From Methylotenera versatilis 301 (GTDB taxonomy: Bacteria > Pseudomonadota > Gammaproteobacteria > Burkholderiales > Methylophilaceae), in NCBI RefSeq assembly GCF_000093025.1, contig NC_014207.1:2170001-2234000 (forward strand): a stretch of 64,000 bases of DNA. The letters are read 5' to 3'. Of this stretch, positions 27,560-36,357 are shown piece after piece. Numbering within the stretch: position 1 is the stretch's first letter; every line of letters begins with the position of its first letter. The position numbers and the translations under genes are program-made. The notes under the pieces were generated by a model. It saw nothing but the letters and a program-made list of their open reading frames with translations. It searched no databases and had not been told where the DNA came from.

Positions 27560-28714
27560 ATGGCCAACATCTATTTTGATCATAATGCGACTACTGCGCT
27601 TGATAATCGCGTATTAGAAGCCATGTTACCTTGGATGACAAACCAAGCAGGCAACCCAACCAGTCGCCATGTTTTTGGTCGCTCAGCGCGTGATGCTGTT
27701 GAACATGCACGAGCTCAAGTAGCTGAAGCCTGCGGTGCTTATACCTCGCAAGTGGTATTTACTTCGTGTGGCACTGAAGCCAATAATTTTGCTGTAAAAG
27801 GTATTGCCGCAATTAAATCAGCGGCGACTGCGCGACAAATTTTAACAAGCGCCATTGAGCATCCATGTGTGACTCGACCTGCAATAGCGATGCAACAACA
27901 TGGTTATGTCAGTCAAAAAATTGTAGTTGATGCAAACGGAAAAGTAGATTTAGAGAAATTTAAATTACAGTTAAAAACACCAACAGGCTTGGTTTCAGTC
28001 ATGTTGGCAAACAATGAAACAGGTGTGATACAAGAGCTGGGTACTATTGCTGATATGGCACGAAGCGCAGGTGCATTTATGCATACTGATGCGGTACAAG
28101 CGCTTGGGAAAATTGATCTGAGCTTTGCAGATTTAAATGTAAATGCCATGACGATTTCCAGCCATAAGATTCATGGCCCACAAGGTGCGGCAGCACTTGT
28201 AGTCGATAAAAAACTAGATATACAGCCACTATTGCATGGTGGTGGACAAGAAAAAGGTTTACGCAGCGGCACAGAAAACGTTGCAGCAATTGTTGGTTTT
28301 GGCGCAGCCTGTGAGCTAGCCATGAGTAATCGGGCGAATTTTGCGACTCACACTGCAGCCTTACGCAATCAGCTTGAGCAAGGTTTACAAGCATTAGATG
28401 TTAGCATTTTCGGCAAGCAAGTAGCGCGCATCCCGAATACCAGCTTTTTTGCGATTGACAATATTGAAGGTGAAACACTGGTCATGGCATTAGATCGTAA
28501 AGGCTACGCGGTTGCTAGCGGCTCAGCTTGCTCTAGCGACAGTACTGAACCTAGCCATGTACTTTTGGCCATGGACATACCTGCTGACGTAGCGCGTGGC
28601 GCAGTAAGAGTTAGTTTTGGTGCAAGTAACACGGCAGCACAAGTGGCAAACTTTTTAGCCACATTGAATAATGAAATTATGAGATTAAAACAATTGACGG
28701 CGATAGCCGCTTAA
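27560..28714 (+). CDS. Second cysteine desulfurase (NifS/IscS-like) in the isc operon
   Basis: A 384-residue PLP enzyme of the NifS/IscS class-I desulfurase family. It has the N-terminal YFDHNATTALD, the SSHKIHGPQG lysine that binds PLP, the GGGQEKGLRSGTENV loop and the reactive cysteine in ASGSACSSDSTEPSHVL. It differs clearly from the IscS encoded next (for example [14 protein letters not shown] versus YFDHNATTALD) and is shorter at the N-terminus. It sits between iscR and iscS with 19 nt to iscR. It may be a paralogue with a different sulfur acceptor. Activity is likely because key residues are present. Confidence 0.9.
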   Translation: MANIYFDHNATTALDNRVLEAMLPWMTNQAGNPTSRHVFGRSARDAVEHARAQVAEACGAYTSQVVFTSCGTEANNFAVKGIAAIKSAATARQILTSAIEHPCVTRPAIAMQQHGYVSQKIVVDANGKVDLEKFKLQLKTPTGLVSVMLANNETGVIQELGTIADMARSAGAFMHTDAVQALGKIDLSFADLNVNAMTISSHKIHGPQGAAALVVDKKLDIQPLLHGGGQEKGLRSGTENVAAIVGFGAACELAMSNRANFATHTAALRNQLEQGLQALDVSIFGKQVARIPNTSFFAIDNIEGETLVMALDRKGYAVASGSACSSDSTEPSHVLLAMDIPADVARGAVRVSFGASNTAAQVANFLATLNNEIMRLKQLTAIAA

Positions 28715-28790
28715 TTAAGGTTTTTAGGGCAGTTTTTACCGGCCTATAAAACCCAAACCGATTTAATAAAATGCAAGGATAAATAAAAGA

Positions 28791-30044
28791 ATGTCAGCTT
28801 CACTAGAAATGCCAGTTTCAAAACACGCAGAAGATAGTATGCATCCAATTTATTTGGATTACTCAGCAACTACACCTGTTGATCCGCGCGTTGCCGCAAA
28901 AATGATTCCATATTTAACGGAAGATTTTGGCAATCCAGCTTCACGTAGCCATCCGTACGGCTGGACTGCTGAAAAAGCGGTTGAGAACGCACGTGAAGAA
29001 GTTGCCAAGTTAGTGGGTGCAGACCCGCGCGAAATCGTCTGGACATCTGGTGCGACTGAATCAAACAACCTTGCAATTAAAGGTGCGGCTAATTTCTACA
29101 GCGGCAAAGGCAAACACATTATCACCGTAGCAACTGAGCATAAAGCGGTGATTGACCCAATACGTGAACTTGAGCGCCAAGGTTTTGAAGCCACATTCTT
29201 AGAACCAGAACCAAATGGCTTAGTGGATTTAGAAAAATTCAAAGCGGCTATTCGTCCAGATACCGTGTTAGCGTCTGTGATGTTAGTCAACAATGAAATT
29301 GGCGTGATTCAAGACATTACTGCAATCGGCAATATCTGCCGTGAAAATGGCGTGATTTTTCACGTAGATGCGGCGCAAGCAACAGGTAAAGTACATATTG
29401 ATCTAGAAAAATTACCTGTCGATTTAATGAGCTTCAGTGCACATAAAACGTACGGCCCTAAAGGCATTGGCGCTTTGTATGTTCGCCGTAAACCACGTAT
29501 TCGGATTGAAGCGCAAATGCATGGCGGCGGTCACGAGCGTGGTATGCGTTCAGGTACATTAGCCACGCATCAAATCGTTGGTATGGGCGAAGCGTTTAGA
29601 ATTGCTCGCGAAGAAATGGATTTGGAAAACGCACGCATTCGCCGCTTACGCGATAAATTGTTGCATGGCTTAGAAACTATGGAAGAAGTTTACGTGAATG
29701 GTGATTTAGAACACCGCGTTCCACATAACTTGAATATCAGCTTCAATTATGTAGAAGGAGAATCTCTGATTATGGCCGTTAAAGGTATTGCCGTTTCAAG
29801 CGGCTCTGCATGTACATCAGCCAGCTTGGAGCCAAGCTATGTATTGCGCGCTTTAGGTCGTACCGATGAATTGGCGCACAGCTCAATTCGCTTTTCAATC
29901 GGTCGCTTCACGACTGAAGAAGACGTTGATTACACCATCAACTTAATGAAAAGTAAAATTGATAAATTAAGAGAATTATCCCCACTTTGGGAAATGTTTA
30001 AGGACGGAATTGATCTAAGTAAAGTGCAGTGGGCTGCACATTAG
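28791..30044 (+). CDS. iscS: Cysteine desulfurase IscS
   Basis: A 417-residue PLP enzyme that takes sulfur from cysteine and passes it to IscU. The body matches E. coli IscS closely: [11 protein letters not shown] near residue 25, the PLP lysine in [27 protein letters not shown], and the mobile-loop cysteine in [21 protein letters not shown]. The C-terminal end [13 protein letters not shown] is the IscU-binding region of group I desulfurases. It has about 15 extra residues at the N-terminus; a shorter start at MHPIYLDYS is possible. Confidence 0.96.
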   Translation: MSASLEMPVSKHAEDSMHPIYLDYSATTPVDPRVAAKMIPYLTEDFGNPASRSHPYGWTAEKAVENAREEVAKLVGADPREIVWTSGATESNNLAIKGAANFYSGKGKHIITVATEHKAVIDPIRELERQGFEATFLEPEPNGLVDLEKFKAAIRPDTVLASVMLVNNEIGVIQDITAIGNICRENGVIFHVDAAQATGKVHIDLEKLPVDLMSFSAHKTYGPKGIGALYVRRKPRIRIEAQMHGGGHERGMRSGTLATHQIVGMGEAFRIAREEMDLENARIRRLRDKLLHGLETMEEVYVNGDLEHRVPHNLNISFNYVEGESLIMAVKGIAVSSGSACTSASLEPSYVLRALGRTDELAHSSIRFSIGRFTTEEDVDYTINLMKSKIDKLRELSPLWEMFKDGIDLSKVQWAAH

Positions 30045-30097
30045 ATTGATTTAGAATATTTTTTTAGAATTTATATAGAGTTTAATGAATTAAAAGG

Positions 30098-30180
30098 CGA
30101 AGTAAAATCAAGGCAGCAAGCCGAAGACAGTACATTTAGTACGGCGAGGCGAAGCTAACGATGAGTTTACGATGCGTTTT
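30098..30180 (+). repeat. Putative REP-like intercistronic element before iscU
   Basis: The 157-nt iscS-iscU gap holds a GC-rich block unlike the flanking AT-rich leader: AGCCGAAGACAGTACATTTA followed by GTACGGCGAGGCG. It contains a short hairpin (GCCG at 30120-30123 with CGGC at 30142-30145, and two GTAC palindromes within). Similar blocks are, from memory, dispersed in betaproteobacterial genomes, but no second copy was found in this window. The iscU ribosome site AGGAGAG follows. Confidence 0.5.
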
Positions 30181-30201
30181 AGTTTATATTAGGAGAGCAA
30201 C

Positions 30202-30597
30202 ATGGCATATTCAGATAAAGTTTTAGACCACTACGAAAACCCGCGTAACGTTGGTACGTTAGATAAAAACGATCCAAACGTAGGTACCGGTATGGTCGGT
30301 GCGCCAGCTTGTGGCGATGTAATGAAATTAATGATTAAAGTGAATGATAGCGGCATTATTGAAGATGCTAAATTCAAGACTTACGGTTGTGGTTCAGCCA
30401 TTGCCTCAAGCTCTTTGGTAACAGAGTGGCTTAAAGGTCGTACTATTGAAGAAGCTTATGCGATCAAGAATTCAGAAATCGCTGAAGAGTTAGCATTGCC
30501 TCCAGTAAAAATTCACTGTTCAGTATTGGCTGAAGATGCAATTAAAGCAGCTGTTGCTGACATTAAAGCGAAACAAGCTGCGAAAGTGACTGCATAA
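30202..30597 (+). CDS. iscU: Fe-S cluster scaffold protein IscU
   Basis: A 131-residue scaffold that assembles [2Fe-2S] and [4Fe-4S] clusters. The three ligand cysteines lie in GAPACGDV, TYGCGSA and KIHCSVLAEDA, with the conserved Asp next to the first. The HscA-recognition motif LPPVK is intact. Upstream ribosome site AGGAGAG. It lies between iscS and iscA as in E. coli, with an unusually long 157-nt leader holding a repeat-like block. Confidence 0.97.
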   Translation: MAYSDKVLDHYENPRNVGTLDKNDPNVGTGMVGAPACGDVMKLMIKVNDSGIIEDAKFKTYGCGSAIASSSLVTEWLKGRTIEEAYAIKNSEIAEELALPPVKIHCSVLAEDAIKAAVADIKAKQAAKVTA

Positions 30598-30600
30598 TCT

Positions 30601-30924
30601 ATGGCAATATCACTGACAGAAACCGCGGCTAATCGCGTAGAAAAATTCCTTGCCAATCGCGGCAAAGGCATTGGCTTACGTTTGGGCGTTAAAACCACAG
30701 GCTGCTCAGGCATGGCGTATACACTGGAGTTTGTAGATGAGATGCATCCAGAAGACACCGCGTTTGAAAGTCACGGCGTTAAAGTGATTGTTGACCCTAA
30801 GAGCCTTGTTTACATTGATGGTACAGAATTAGACTTTACCAAAGAAGGCTTAAATGAAGGCTTTAAGTTTAACAATCCAAACGTAAAAGACGAGTGCGGT
30901 TGCGGTGAAAGCTTTACAGTGTGA
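30601..30924 (+). CDS. iscA: Iron-sulfur cluster assembly protein IscA
   Basis: A 107-residue A-type carrier that receives clusters from IscU and passes them to apo-proteins. The three cysteine ligands are in TTGCSGMAY and the C-terminal ECGCGESF. It starts 3 nt after iscU and its stop overlaps hscB by 4 nt, so translation is coupled. Confidence 0.96.
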   Translation: MAISLTETAANRVEKFLANRGKGIGLRLGVKTTGCSGMAYTLEFVDEMHPEDTAFESHGVKVIVDPKSLVYIDGTELDFTKEGLNEGFKFNNPNVKDECGCGESFTV

Positions 30925-31442
30925 GTTTGAATTACTTTGAGTTGTTTGGACTTGAACCAATTTTCAATATTGAGTTAGCCGCACTAGAAAGCAATTTCCG
31001 CAAGATACAATCTGAGTCGCACCCAGACAGATTTGTGACTGCGCCAGCTGCTGAAAAGTTAAGCGCGATGCAACAAGCAACCCTAGCAAATGAAGCTTAT
31101 CTAAGCCTTAAAAATCCGGCTAATCGCGCTAAATATCTTTTAGAGTTACAAGGCATCACTGCGATTAGCGAAACTAATACAGCCATGCCAACTGATTTTT
31201 TGATGCAGCAAATGGAATGGCGAGAAGCAACGGAAGATGCAGTGTCAGCAAAAGATGTAGACGCTTTAGATAGCTTATTAGCTGAAATTCGTGCTGACGC
31301 AAAAAGCTTGCAAGAGAGTTTAGTCAGTTTGCTAGATGTGCAGAAGGATTACGCCGCTGCTACTGATGCCACTCGTAAGCTCATTTTTATCGATAAAGTG
31401 TCTGAAGACATTAATCGCGCAATAGAACAAATAGACATTTAA
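30921..31442 (+). CDS. hscB: Co-chaperone HscB (Hsc20)
   Basis: A 173-residue J-type co-chaperone. The N-terminal J domain has the HPD motif (SESHPDRF) that stimulates the HscA ATPase, preceded by [10 protein letters not shown]. The C-terminal three-helix bundle (residues about 90-170) binds IscU. Start is GTG overlapping the iscA stop. Confidence 0.95.
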   Translation: MSLNYFELFGLEPIFNIELAALESNFRKIQSESHPDRFVTAPAAEKLSAMQQATLANEAYLSLKNPANRAKYLLELQGITAISETNTAMPTDFLMQQMEWREATEDAVSAKDVDALDSLLAEIRADAKSLQESLVSLLDVQKDYAAATDATRKLIFIDKVSEDINRAIEQIDI

Positions 31443-31471
31443 GATAGCAATAAACTGATGGCAATTATCTA

Positions 31472-33361
31472 ATGGCATTACTGCAAATATCCGAACCTGG
31501 CATGAGTGCCGCACCACACCAACACAAGTTGGCTGTGGGTATAGACCTAGGCACCACAAACTCTCTAGTGGCCACAGTAAAAAGTGGCATGGCTACCGTG
31601 TTACAAGATGAGCATGGTCATGCACTGCTGCCTTCTGTAGTGCGCTATATGCCCGAGGGCGAAGTAGTGGTCGGACACGATGCACAAGCGCAACAAAGTG
31701 CCGACCCTGTGAATACCATTGCCTCAGCCAAACGTTTTATGGGACGTAGCCTAAAAGATATTGCAGATAGAGCGCATATTCCGTATAACTTTGTAGATAG
31801 CTCAGACTCAACAAAATTATTGCAAATTCAAACTCGTGCCGGTTTAAAAACGCCAGTAGAAATCTCCGCTGAAATCCTGAAAACACTTAAAGCACGCGCA
31901 GAGAAATCACTTGGTGGCGAATTAATTGGCGTAGTGATTACTGTGCCAGCCTATTTTGATGATGCACAGCGCCAAGCGACAAAAGATGCCGCGCGTCTAG
32001 CTGGGCTGAATGTATTACGCCTGCTCAACGAACCTACCGCAGCTGCGGTGGCTTATGGCTTAGACAACGCTGCAGAAGGCACATTTGTCATTTATGATTT
32101 AGGTGGCGGTACATTTGACGTATCAATACTTAAACTCAGCAAAGGCGTGTTTGAAGTGCTTGCGACGAATGGTGATTCTGCACTTGGTGGTGATGATTTT
32201 GACCACCGCATTTATTGCTGGGTGTTAGATAGAATTAGAGAAAGTACCAGTAATTTTAATCCGCTAAGTGAAAACGACACGCGCTTGCTACTGACCAAAG
32301 CGCGTCAGGCAAAAGAATGGTTAACAGATAACCATGAAGCGCAAATTGTGTGCCGATTAAGTAATGGGTTGTTAGTTGATGTCACGCTCAGCGCGACTCA
32401 ATTTGTAGAGTTCACCCAACAGCTGGTGATTAAAACGCTCGCACCTACGCGTAAAGCCATGCGTGATGCTAACCTTAAATTAGAGGATATTAAAGGCGTA
32501 GTATTGGTCGGCGGCGCTACACGCATGCCACAAGTGAGACAAGCGGTTGAAGAGTATTTTAAACAAACACCGCTCACGAATTTAGACCCAGACAAAGTGG
32601 TGGCACTCGGTGCAGCGATTCAAGCCAATGCTTTGGTAGGCAACCGCAGCGAAGATGATTTATTGCTGCTAGATGTGACCCCACTTTCCTTAGGTTTAGA
32701 AACTATGGGCGGCTTAGTAGAAAGAATCATCCCTCGCAACAGCACATTACCTGTTGCGCGCGCGCAAGACTTCACCACCTACAAAGATGGCCAAACGGCC
32801 ATGAGCATACAAGTAGTGCAAGGCGAACGTGAGCTAGTGGCAGATTGCCGTTCGTTAGCGCGTTTTGAGCTACGTGGTATTCCTCCTATGGCTGCTGGGG
32901 CTGCACGCATACGCGTGACCTTTCAGGTAGATGCTGATGGGCTACTCTCAGTCAGCGCTCGTGAACAAACCAATGGTGTTGAAGCACATGTGGTGGTTAA
33001 ACCATCGTATGGGTTAAGCGAAGACGAAATTACACATATGCTGAAATCATCATTTGGCAGTGCAGAAGCTGATAAAACAGCACGCATGCTGGCTGAAGCA
33101 CGTGTATCAGCAGGTGCCATTATTAATTCAGTCACTTTGGCACTTGCTGCTGATAGCCATCTGATTAGTGAACAAGAGAAGCAAACAATAGAAACTGAAA
33201 TACAAAATCTACAAAGAATTAGCCAAGCTGAAGATGCTGTCGCCATTAACAAAGCTGTAGATGCTTTAAACCACGCGACCGAAGCATTTGCCGCTGCTCG
33301 CATGAATGCTAGTGTGAGCCATGCATTAAGTGGTAAAAACTTAGATTCAATTAACTTATAA
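31472..33361 (+). CDS. hscA: Fe-S assembly chaperone HscA (Hsp70 family)
   Basis: A 629-residue Hsp70 specialised for IscU. ATPase motifs: [13 protein letters not shown] near residue 22, [14 protein letters not shown] near 208, [13 protein letters not shown] near 345. The substrate-binding domain follows from about 390 ([18 protein letters not shown]) with a C-terminal lid. It binds the LPPVK motif of IscU and drives cluster release with HscB. Length is close to E. coli HscA (616). Confidence 0.96.
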   Translation: MALLQISEPGMSAAPHQHKLAVGIDLGTTNSLVATVKSGMATVLQDEHGHALLPSVVRYMPEGEVVVGHDAQAQQSADPVNTIASAKRFMGRSLKDIADRAHIPYNFVDSSDSTKLLQIQTRAGLKTPVEISAEILKTLKARAEKSLGGELIGVVITVPAYFDDAQRQATKDAARLAGLNVLRLLNEPTAAAVAYGLDNAAEGTFVIYDLGGGTFDVSILKLSKGVFEVLATNGDSALGGDDFDHRIYCWVLDRIRESTSNFNPLSENDTRLLLTKARQAKEWLTDNHEAQIVCRLSNGLLVDVTLSATQFVEFTQQLVIKTLAPTRKAMRDANLKLEDIKGVVLVGGATRMPQVRQAVEEYFKQTPLTNLDPDKVVALGAAIQANALVGNRSEDDLLLLDVTPLSLGLETMGGLVERIIPRNSTLPVARAQDFTTYKDGQTAMSIQVVQGERELVADCRSLARFELRGIPPMAAGAARIRVTFQVDADGLLSVSAREQTNGVEAHVVVKPSYGLSEDEITHMLKSSFGSAEADKTARMLAEARVSAGAIINSVTLALAADSHLISEQEKQTIETEIQNLQRISQAEDAVAINKAVDALNHATEAFAAARMNASVSHALSGKNLDSINL

Positions 33362-33415
33362 GACCTGCATTTTAGCGTAGGCGGAAATGACAGAAAAATT
33401 TAGCAAGGAAACAAA

Positions 33416-33757
33416 ATGCCGCAAATCATCATACTGCCACACGTAGAACTCTGCCCAGATGGTGCAGCGATTGAAGCTAAAACAGGCGATTCAATATGTG
33501 AGGTATTGTTAAAAAACCATATTGATATTGACCACGCCTGCGACCAAGCCTGCGCCTGCACGACTTGCCATGTGATTGTGCGTGAAGGTTTTAAATCGCT
33601 TAACCCATCAGATGATCAAGAAGATGACTTACTGGATAAAGCTTGGGGATTAGAGCCCAACTCGCGCTTATCTTGCCAAGCGCTTGTTGGTACAGAGGAT
33701 TTAGTGGTTGAAATACCAAAGTATTCAATCAATATGGCAAAAGAAGGCCATCGATAG
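33416..33757 (+). CDS. fdx: ISC-type [2Fe-2S] ferredoxin
   Basis: A 113-residue adrenodoxin-like ferredoxin that donates electrons to cluster assembly. Ligands follow the pattern Cys-x5-Cys-x2-Cys (CDQACACTTC) with the fourth cysteine in RLSCQA. Last gene of the operon; no iscX follows, unlike E. coli. Its stop codon lies inside the terminator hairpin at 33744-33764. Confidence 0.95.
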   Translation: MPQIIILPHVELCPDGAAIEAKTGDSICEVLLKNHIDIDHACDQACACTTCHVIVREGFKSLNPSDDQEDDLLDKAWGLEPNSRLSCQALVGTEDLVVEIPKYSINMAKEGHR

Positions 33758-33764
33758 GCCTTTT
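33744..33764 (+). terminator. Terminator overlapping the fdx stop codon
   Basis: Stem AAGGCC / GGCCTT with a 7-nt loop containing the first base of the fdx stop, followed by only TTTT/TT before G. A second perfect 10-bp repeat (CACCTTAAAG at 33766-33775 with CTTTAAGGTG at 33784-33793) follows at once and could act on the convergent carbonic anhydrase transcript. Confidence 0.65.
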
Positions 33765-33809
33765 GCACCTTAAAGGCTAAGAACTTTAAGGTGTTTGAGT
33801 TTCGAGGTC

Positions 33810-34448
33810 TTAAAGCTTTAAGGTATCTTCTAGAAAGTTAACTTGACCTGTAGATATATCGTAAACAGCGCCAATCAAGCCTATTTTCTTCTCGTTGAGC
33901 ATATCTTCAATAATGTCGCTGCTATGCAAAATTTGCTTAATTTGCACCCTAACATTCTGCGCACATACTTTAGCTACAAAATCTTCATTGCTGGAATCGC
34001 GCGACTCCAGCACCGTTTTCTCTTGACGAACAGCTGGACGAATATGATTAATAATCTCGCCAATATGGCCTTCTCTAAAATTATCGCAAGCAGCTTTTAT
34101 TGCGCCGCAACTCGTATGTCCAAGTACAACAATTAGTTTAGAACCTAAATATTTACTTGCGAACTCTAAGCTACCAATCCCTTTATCTGAAGCAATATTA
34201 CCCGCCAAACGCACACTAAACACATCACCCAAAGCTTGATCAAACAACAATTCCACAGGTGCGCGAGAGTCGCTACAGCTTAAAAATGAAGTAAATGGAT
34301 GTTGCTTATCTTTCGTAATTTCAATTAATGATTGGTAATCTTTTTTTGAAGTTTGGTTATGCGTAAAGCGATGATTGCCTTCAATCAAAATATCCAAGGC
34401 CTCTTGTGGAGACATCTTATCGCGATTAAGTAATGGGTGCTGGTACAT
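33810..34448 (-). CDS. Beta-class carbonic anhydrase
   Basis: A 212-residue zinc enzyme interconverting CO2 and bicarbonate. The zinc ligands are in SCSDSRAP (Cys, with the catalytic Asp-Arg dyad) and HTSCGAIKAAC (His, Cys). RLAGNI is also intact. It is plant/CynT-like in length. In a methylotroph-like cell it could supply bicarbonate for carboxylations, including carbamoyl-phosphate synthesis. It begins with ATG after an AAAGG ribosome site. Confidence 0.94.
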   Translation of the reverse strand: MYQHPLLNRDKMSPQEALDILIEGNHRFTHNQTSKKDYQSLIEITKDKQHPFTSFLSCSDSRAPVELLFDQALGDVFSVRLAGNIASDKGIGSLEFASKYLGSKLIVVLGHTSCGAIKAACDNFREGHIGEIINHIRPAVRQEKTVLESRDSSNEDFVAKVCAQNVRVQIKQILHSSDIIEDMLNEKKIGLIGAVYDISTGQVNFLEDTLKL

Positions 34449-34526
34449 GCGGTTTACCTTTCAAAACTATGTACATGAATTATACCTGATTGTATATTTT
34501 CAGAGACAGGTGTACTAAGCAGAATG

Positions 34527-34557
34527 AAAAAAGCCCGCTCTAGCAGCGGGCTTTTTT
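34527..34557 (-). terminator. Terminator of the porin gene
   Basis: Perfect 13-bp inverted repeat (AAAAAAGCCCGCT / AGCGGGCTTTTTT, loop CTAGC). In the leftward direction it follows the porin stop by 14 nt and has a T6 run. Confidence 0.92.
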
Positions 34558-34571
34558 CACAGTCTAACTTA

Positions 34572-36005
34572 TTAGAACTTGTAAGTTAGATCTAATTGAA
34601 CTAAATCGAAGCTGCTCAAATTAAGACCAATATCATTACCACTTCCAACTGCTGTAGCTAAAGCACCATTCTTACGTGTTGCGTGACCGTATGCGAAATT
34701 TATAGCTACGTTATCTTGCACATTGTATTGCGCTTTAAAGGTTGTGCCTTTAATGTTTACACGTGAGTCAAAAATATCTGAATCAACAGCGTTCTGATCA
34801 ACTGAATAAGCACCTACGTCTTGGTACCAAATTCGTGCTTGCCAATCACCTTTAACCATTTTGTTACCTTCAAACGATTTAAAATCATTTGCTGAACCAA
34901 CCACAAAACCTAACAACCATGCTGTGTCATCATTACCTGCTGCAGATACTTTACTACGGTCAGCTGAAGAGGTAGCTGCAACAGCAGCATTAAAACGATC
35001 AGAGCCACTTGTATTAACTACGTAGTCACCGTATAAACGCACACCAATGCTGCTGTTAACCATGTAGTTAACTTCTGCGGGTACTTCAATAGTATCTAAA
35101 TCGTTTACTCCAACATTACCAGACAATGCATCGGTACTAAGACCCGGTTTGAAAGCAGCATTTTGTACATTGTGATTTATAGTAGTATAAGTCAAGCCAG
35201 CTTTAGCAGATGTGTGGTCATTGAATTGGTATCTAGCACCACCTTGATACGCAAACAATTCAGTAGTTGGATTTGATCCAGCCCCAGTACCTGTATAAAC
35301 TCTGTCGCCTCTATAACTTGCTTGCAGCGCAGTTAAGAAAAAATCAGCATCGTTCAACTTATATTTAACTTTTTCAGTCAAACCTTCAACAGTTAAATCG
35401 GCATCCCACACCATTGGCGTAGTGTAGAGTGGATTTTCCATACGACCAGCTTCAAGGGTTAGCCAGTCTGTTGCATTCCAGCCGACCATCGCACGTTTTA
35501 CAAGAATATTTTCTTTCTCATTTAATCCACCCGCTGGTGATGCTGCTGTTGGATTTTTACCAAATGTCGCATTATCTGAACGGCCGCTCTGACCCATAGC
35601 AAGTGCCAAGTCAGTGTAAAAATCACCTGCAGTAGTTTTAACACCTAAAGTCAGTTTATAGCGAGCTCTATCTCTATTAGAGTCAACTTCAGCTGCATTT
35701 GTAACTGCAACACCACTACCTTCACGATGTTCAGCACGTACACGAATATCACCATACAAAGTAGCATTATCAATAGCATCAGATATACCAAGCTTAGCTG
35801 CTTTCTTTACTTTTTTATCAGCAAGTTGAATGTCGTTTTCACGGCCTTTCAACAATGGTAATGCTTCTTCTTCTGTCAATACGCCTTTAGCAACTAAAGC
35901 TTGTACTAGATCAAATGTAGAGTCAGCCATTGCACTTGTGCCAAAGCTCATTAAAACTGAGCCAGCTAGCGTTGCGGCTACCATGTTACGTAATTTAAAA
36001 TTCAT
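34572..36005 (-). CDS. Putative phosphate-starvation-induced outer-membrane porin
   Basis: A 477-residue outer-membrane beta-barrel. I place the start at ATG 36005 (MNFKLRNMVAATLAG), which has the strong ribosome site GAAGGGA with 7-nt spacing; an upstream ATG-less extension is unlikely. A signal peptide ends near SAMA. Residues about 28-60 form a short helical N-terminal segment (DLVQALVAKGVLTEEEALPLLKG), then a barrel of alternating strands ending in aromatic DLTYKF, the usual C-terminal sorting signal. This form matches the putative porin (Porin_5/DUF3373-like) group. A Pho box at 36074-36091 suggests it serves phosphate or organophosphate uptake. Confidence 0.85.
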   Translation of the reverse strand: MNFKLRNMVAATLAGSVLMSFGTSAMADSTFDLVQALVAKGVLTEEEALPLLKGRENDIQLADKKVKKAAKLGISDAIDNATLYGDIRVRAEHREGSGVAVTNAAEVDSNRDRARYKLTLGVKTTAGDFYTDLALAMGQSGRSDNATFGKNPTAASPAGGLNEKENILVKRAMVGWNATDWLTLEAGRMENPLYTTPMVWDADLTVEGLTEKVKYKLNDADFFLTALQASYRGDRVYTGTGAGSNPTTELFAYQGGARYQFNDHTSAKAGLTYTTINHNVQNAAFKPGLSTDALSGNVGVNDLDTIEVPAEVNYMVNSSIGVRLYGDYVVNTSGSDRFNAAVAATSSADRSKVSAAGNDDTAWLLGFVVGSANDFKSFEGNKMVKGDWQARIWYQDVGAYSVDQNAVDSDIFDSRVNIKGTTFKAQYNVQDNVAINFAYGHATRKNGALATAVGSGNDIGLNLSSFDLVQLDLTYKF

Positions 36006-36073
36006 CAAAAATCCCTTCATAAAATTAACTGCATCAATGTATTTTTTCAACACGAGCAGTGTGTTATTTTTTT

Positions 36074-36091
36074 ATGACAATTTGATGACAA
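36074..36091 (-). promoter_or_regulatory. Pho box upstream of the porin
   Basis: Read on the minus strand: TTGTCAT, four bases, TTGTCAT. The 7-bp repeats are spaced 11 bp centre to centre, the defining PhoB pattern (CTGTCAT-N4-CTGTCAT). They lie about 70 nt before the porin start. The -10 region downstream is weak. The same two repeats occur before pstS. Confidence 0.8.
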
Positions 36092-36207
36092 AGAACTAAT
36101 TGGTGGGCAATTAGCAACAGCATTGTTGCTAATTAACAACAGGGGGAATGATAGGTAATTTTGAGCATTAATTTATCTAGAGCTAGACATGTTAGAAGCA
36201 ACGTACA

Positions 36208-36227
36208 CGTCGCGGAGCGGCGTTTTT
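36208..36227 (+). terminator. Orphan plus-strand intrinsic terminator
   Basis: Six-bp GC-rich stem CGTCGC / GCGGCG (one G-U pair), loop GGA, followed by TTTTT. Neither flanking gene is transcribed in this direction. Confidence 0.6.
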
Positions 36228-36250
36228 ATAACAACAAGCATTAAAAAGTA

Positions 36251-36265
36251 AACGGGCAACCCGTT
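36251..36265 (-). terminator. Candidate terminator of the phytase-like gene
   Basis: AACGGG / CCCGTT with a 3-nt loop; in the leftward direction it is followed by a TACTTTTTAA stretch. It lies about 90 nt after the gene's stop. Confidence 0.55.
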
Positions 36266-36357
36266 AATTAATTTTGCCGCATCGCTCACAACGGGTTACT
36301 GCCCTACTAGTGATTTTGAAAATTATTAGTAGGGCAATATACTGATTTTGTATTGCA

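Larger units (their letters stand above)
36006..36357. other. 352-bp intergenic region with several inverted repeats
   Basis: No protein gene is convincing. Besides the Pho box it holds four hairpins: AATTAGCAACA / TGTTGCTAATT (36109-36134, loop 4), a plus-strand terminator-like CGTCGC / GCGGCG with T5 (36208-36227), AACGGG / CCCGTT (36251-36265) and GCCCTACTA / TAGTAGGGC (36301-36335). The last two may end the phytase-like gene; the plus-strand one has no gene to serve. Confidence 0.6.

Noticed and set aside
36148-36171. Seven-codon ATG frame after AGGGGGA near the porin
   Set aside because: The ribosome-like sequence is too close to the ATG and the peptide too short to support; kept only as part of the small-RNA question.
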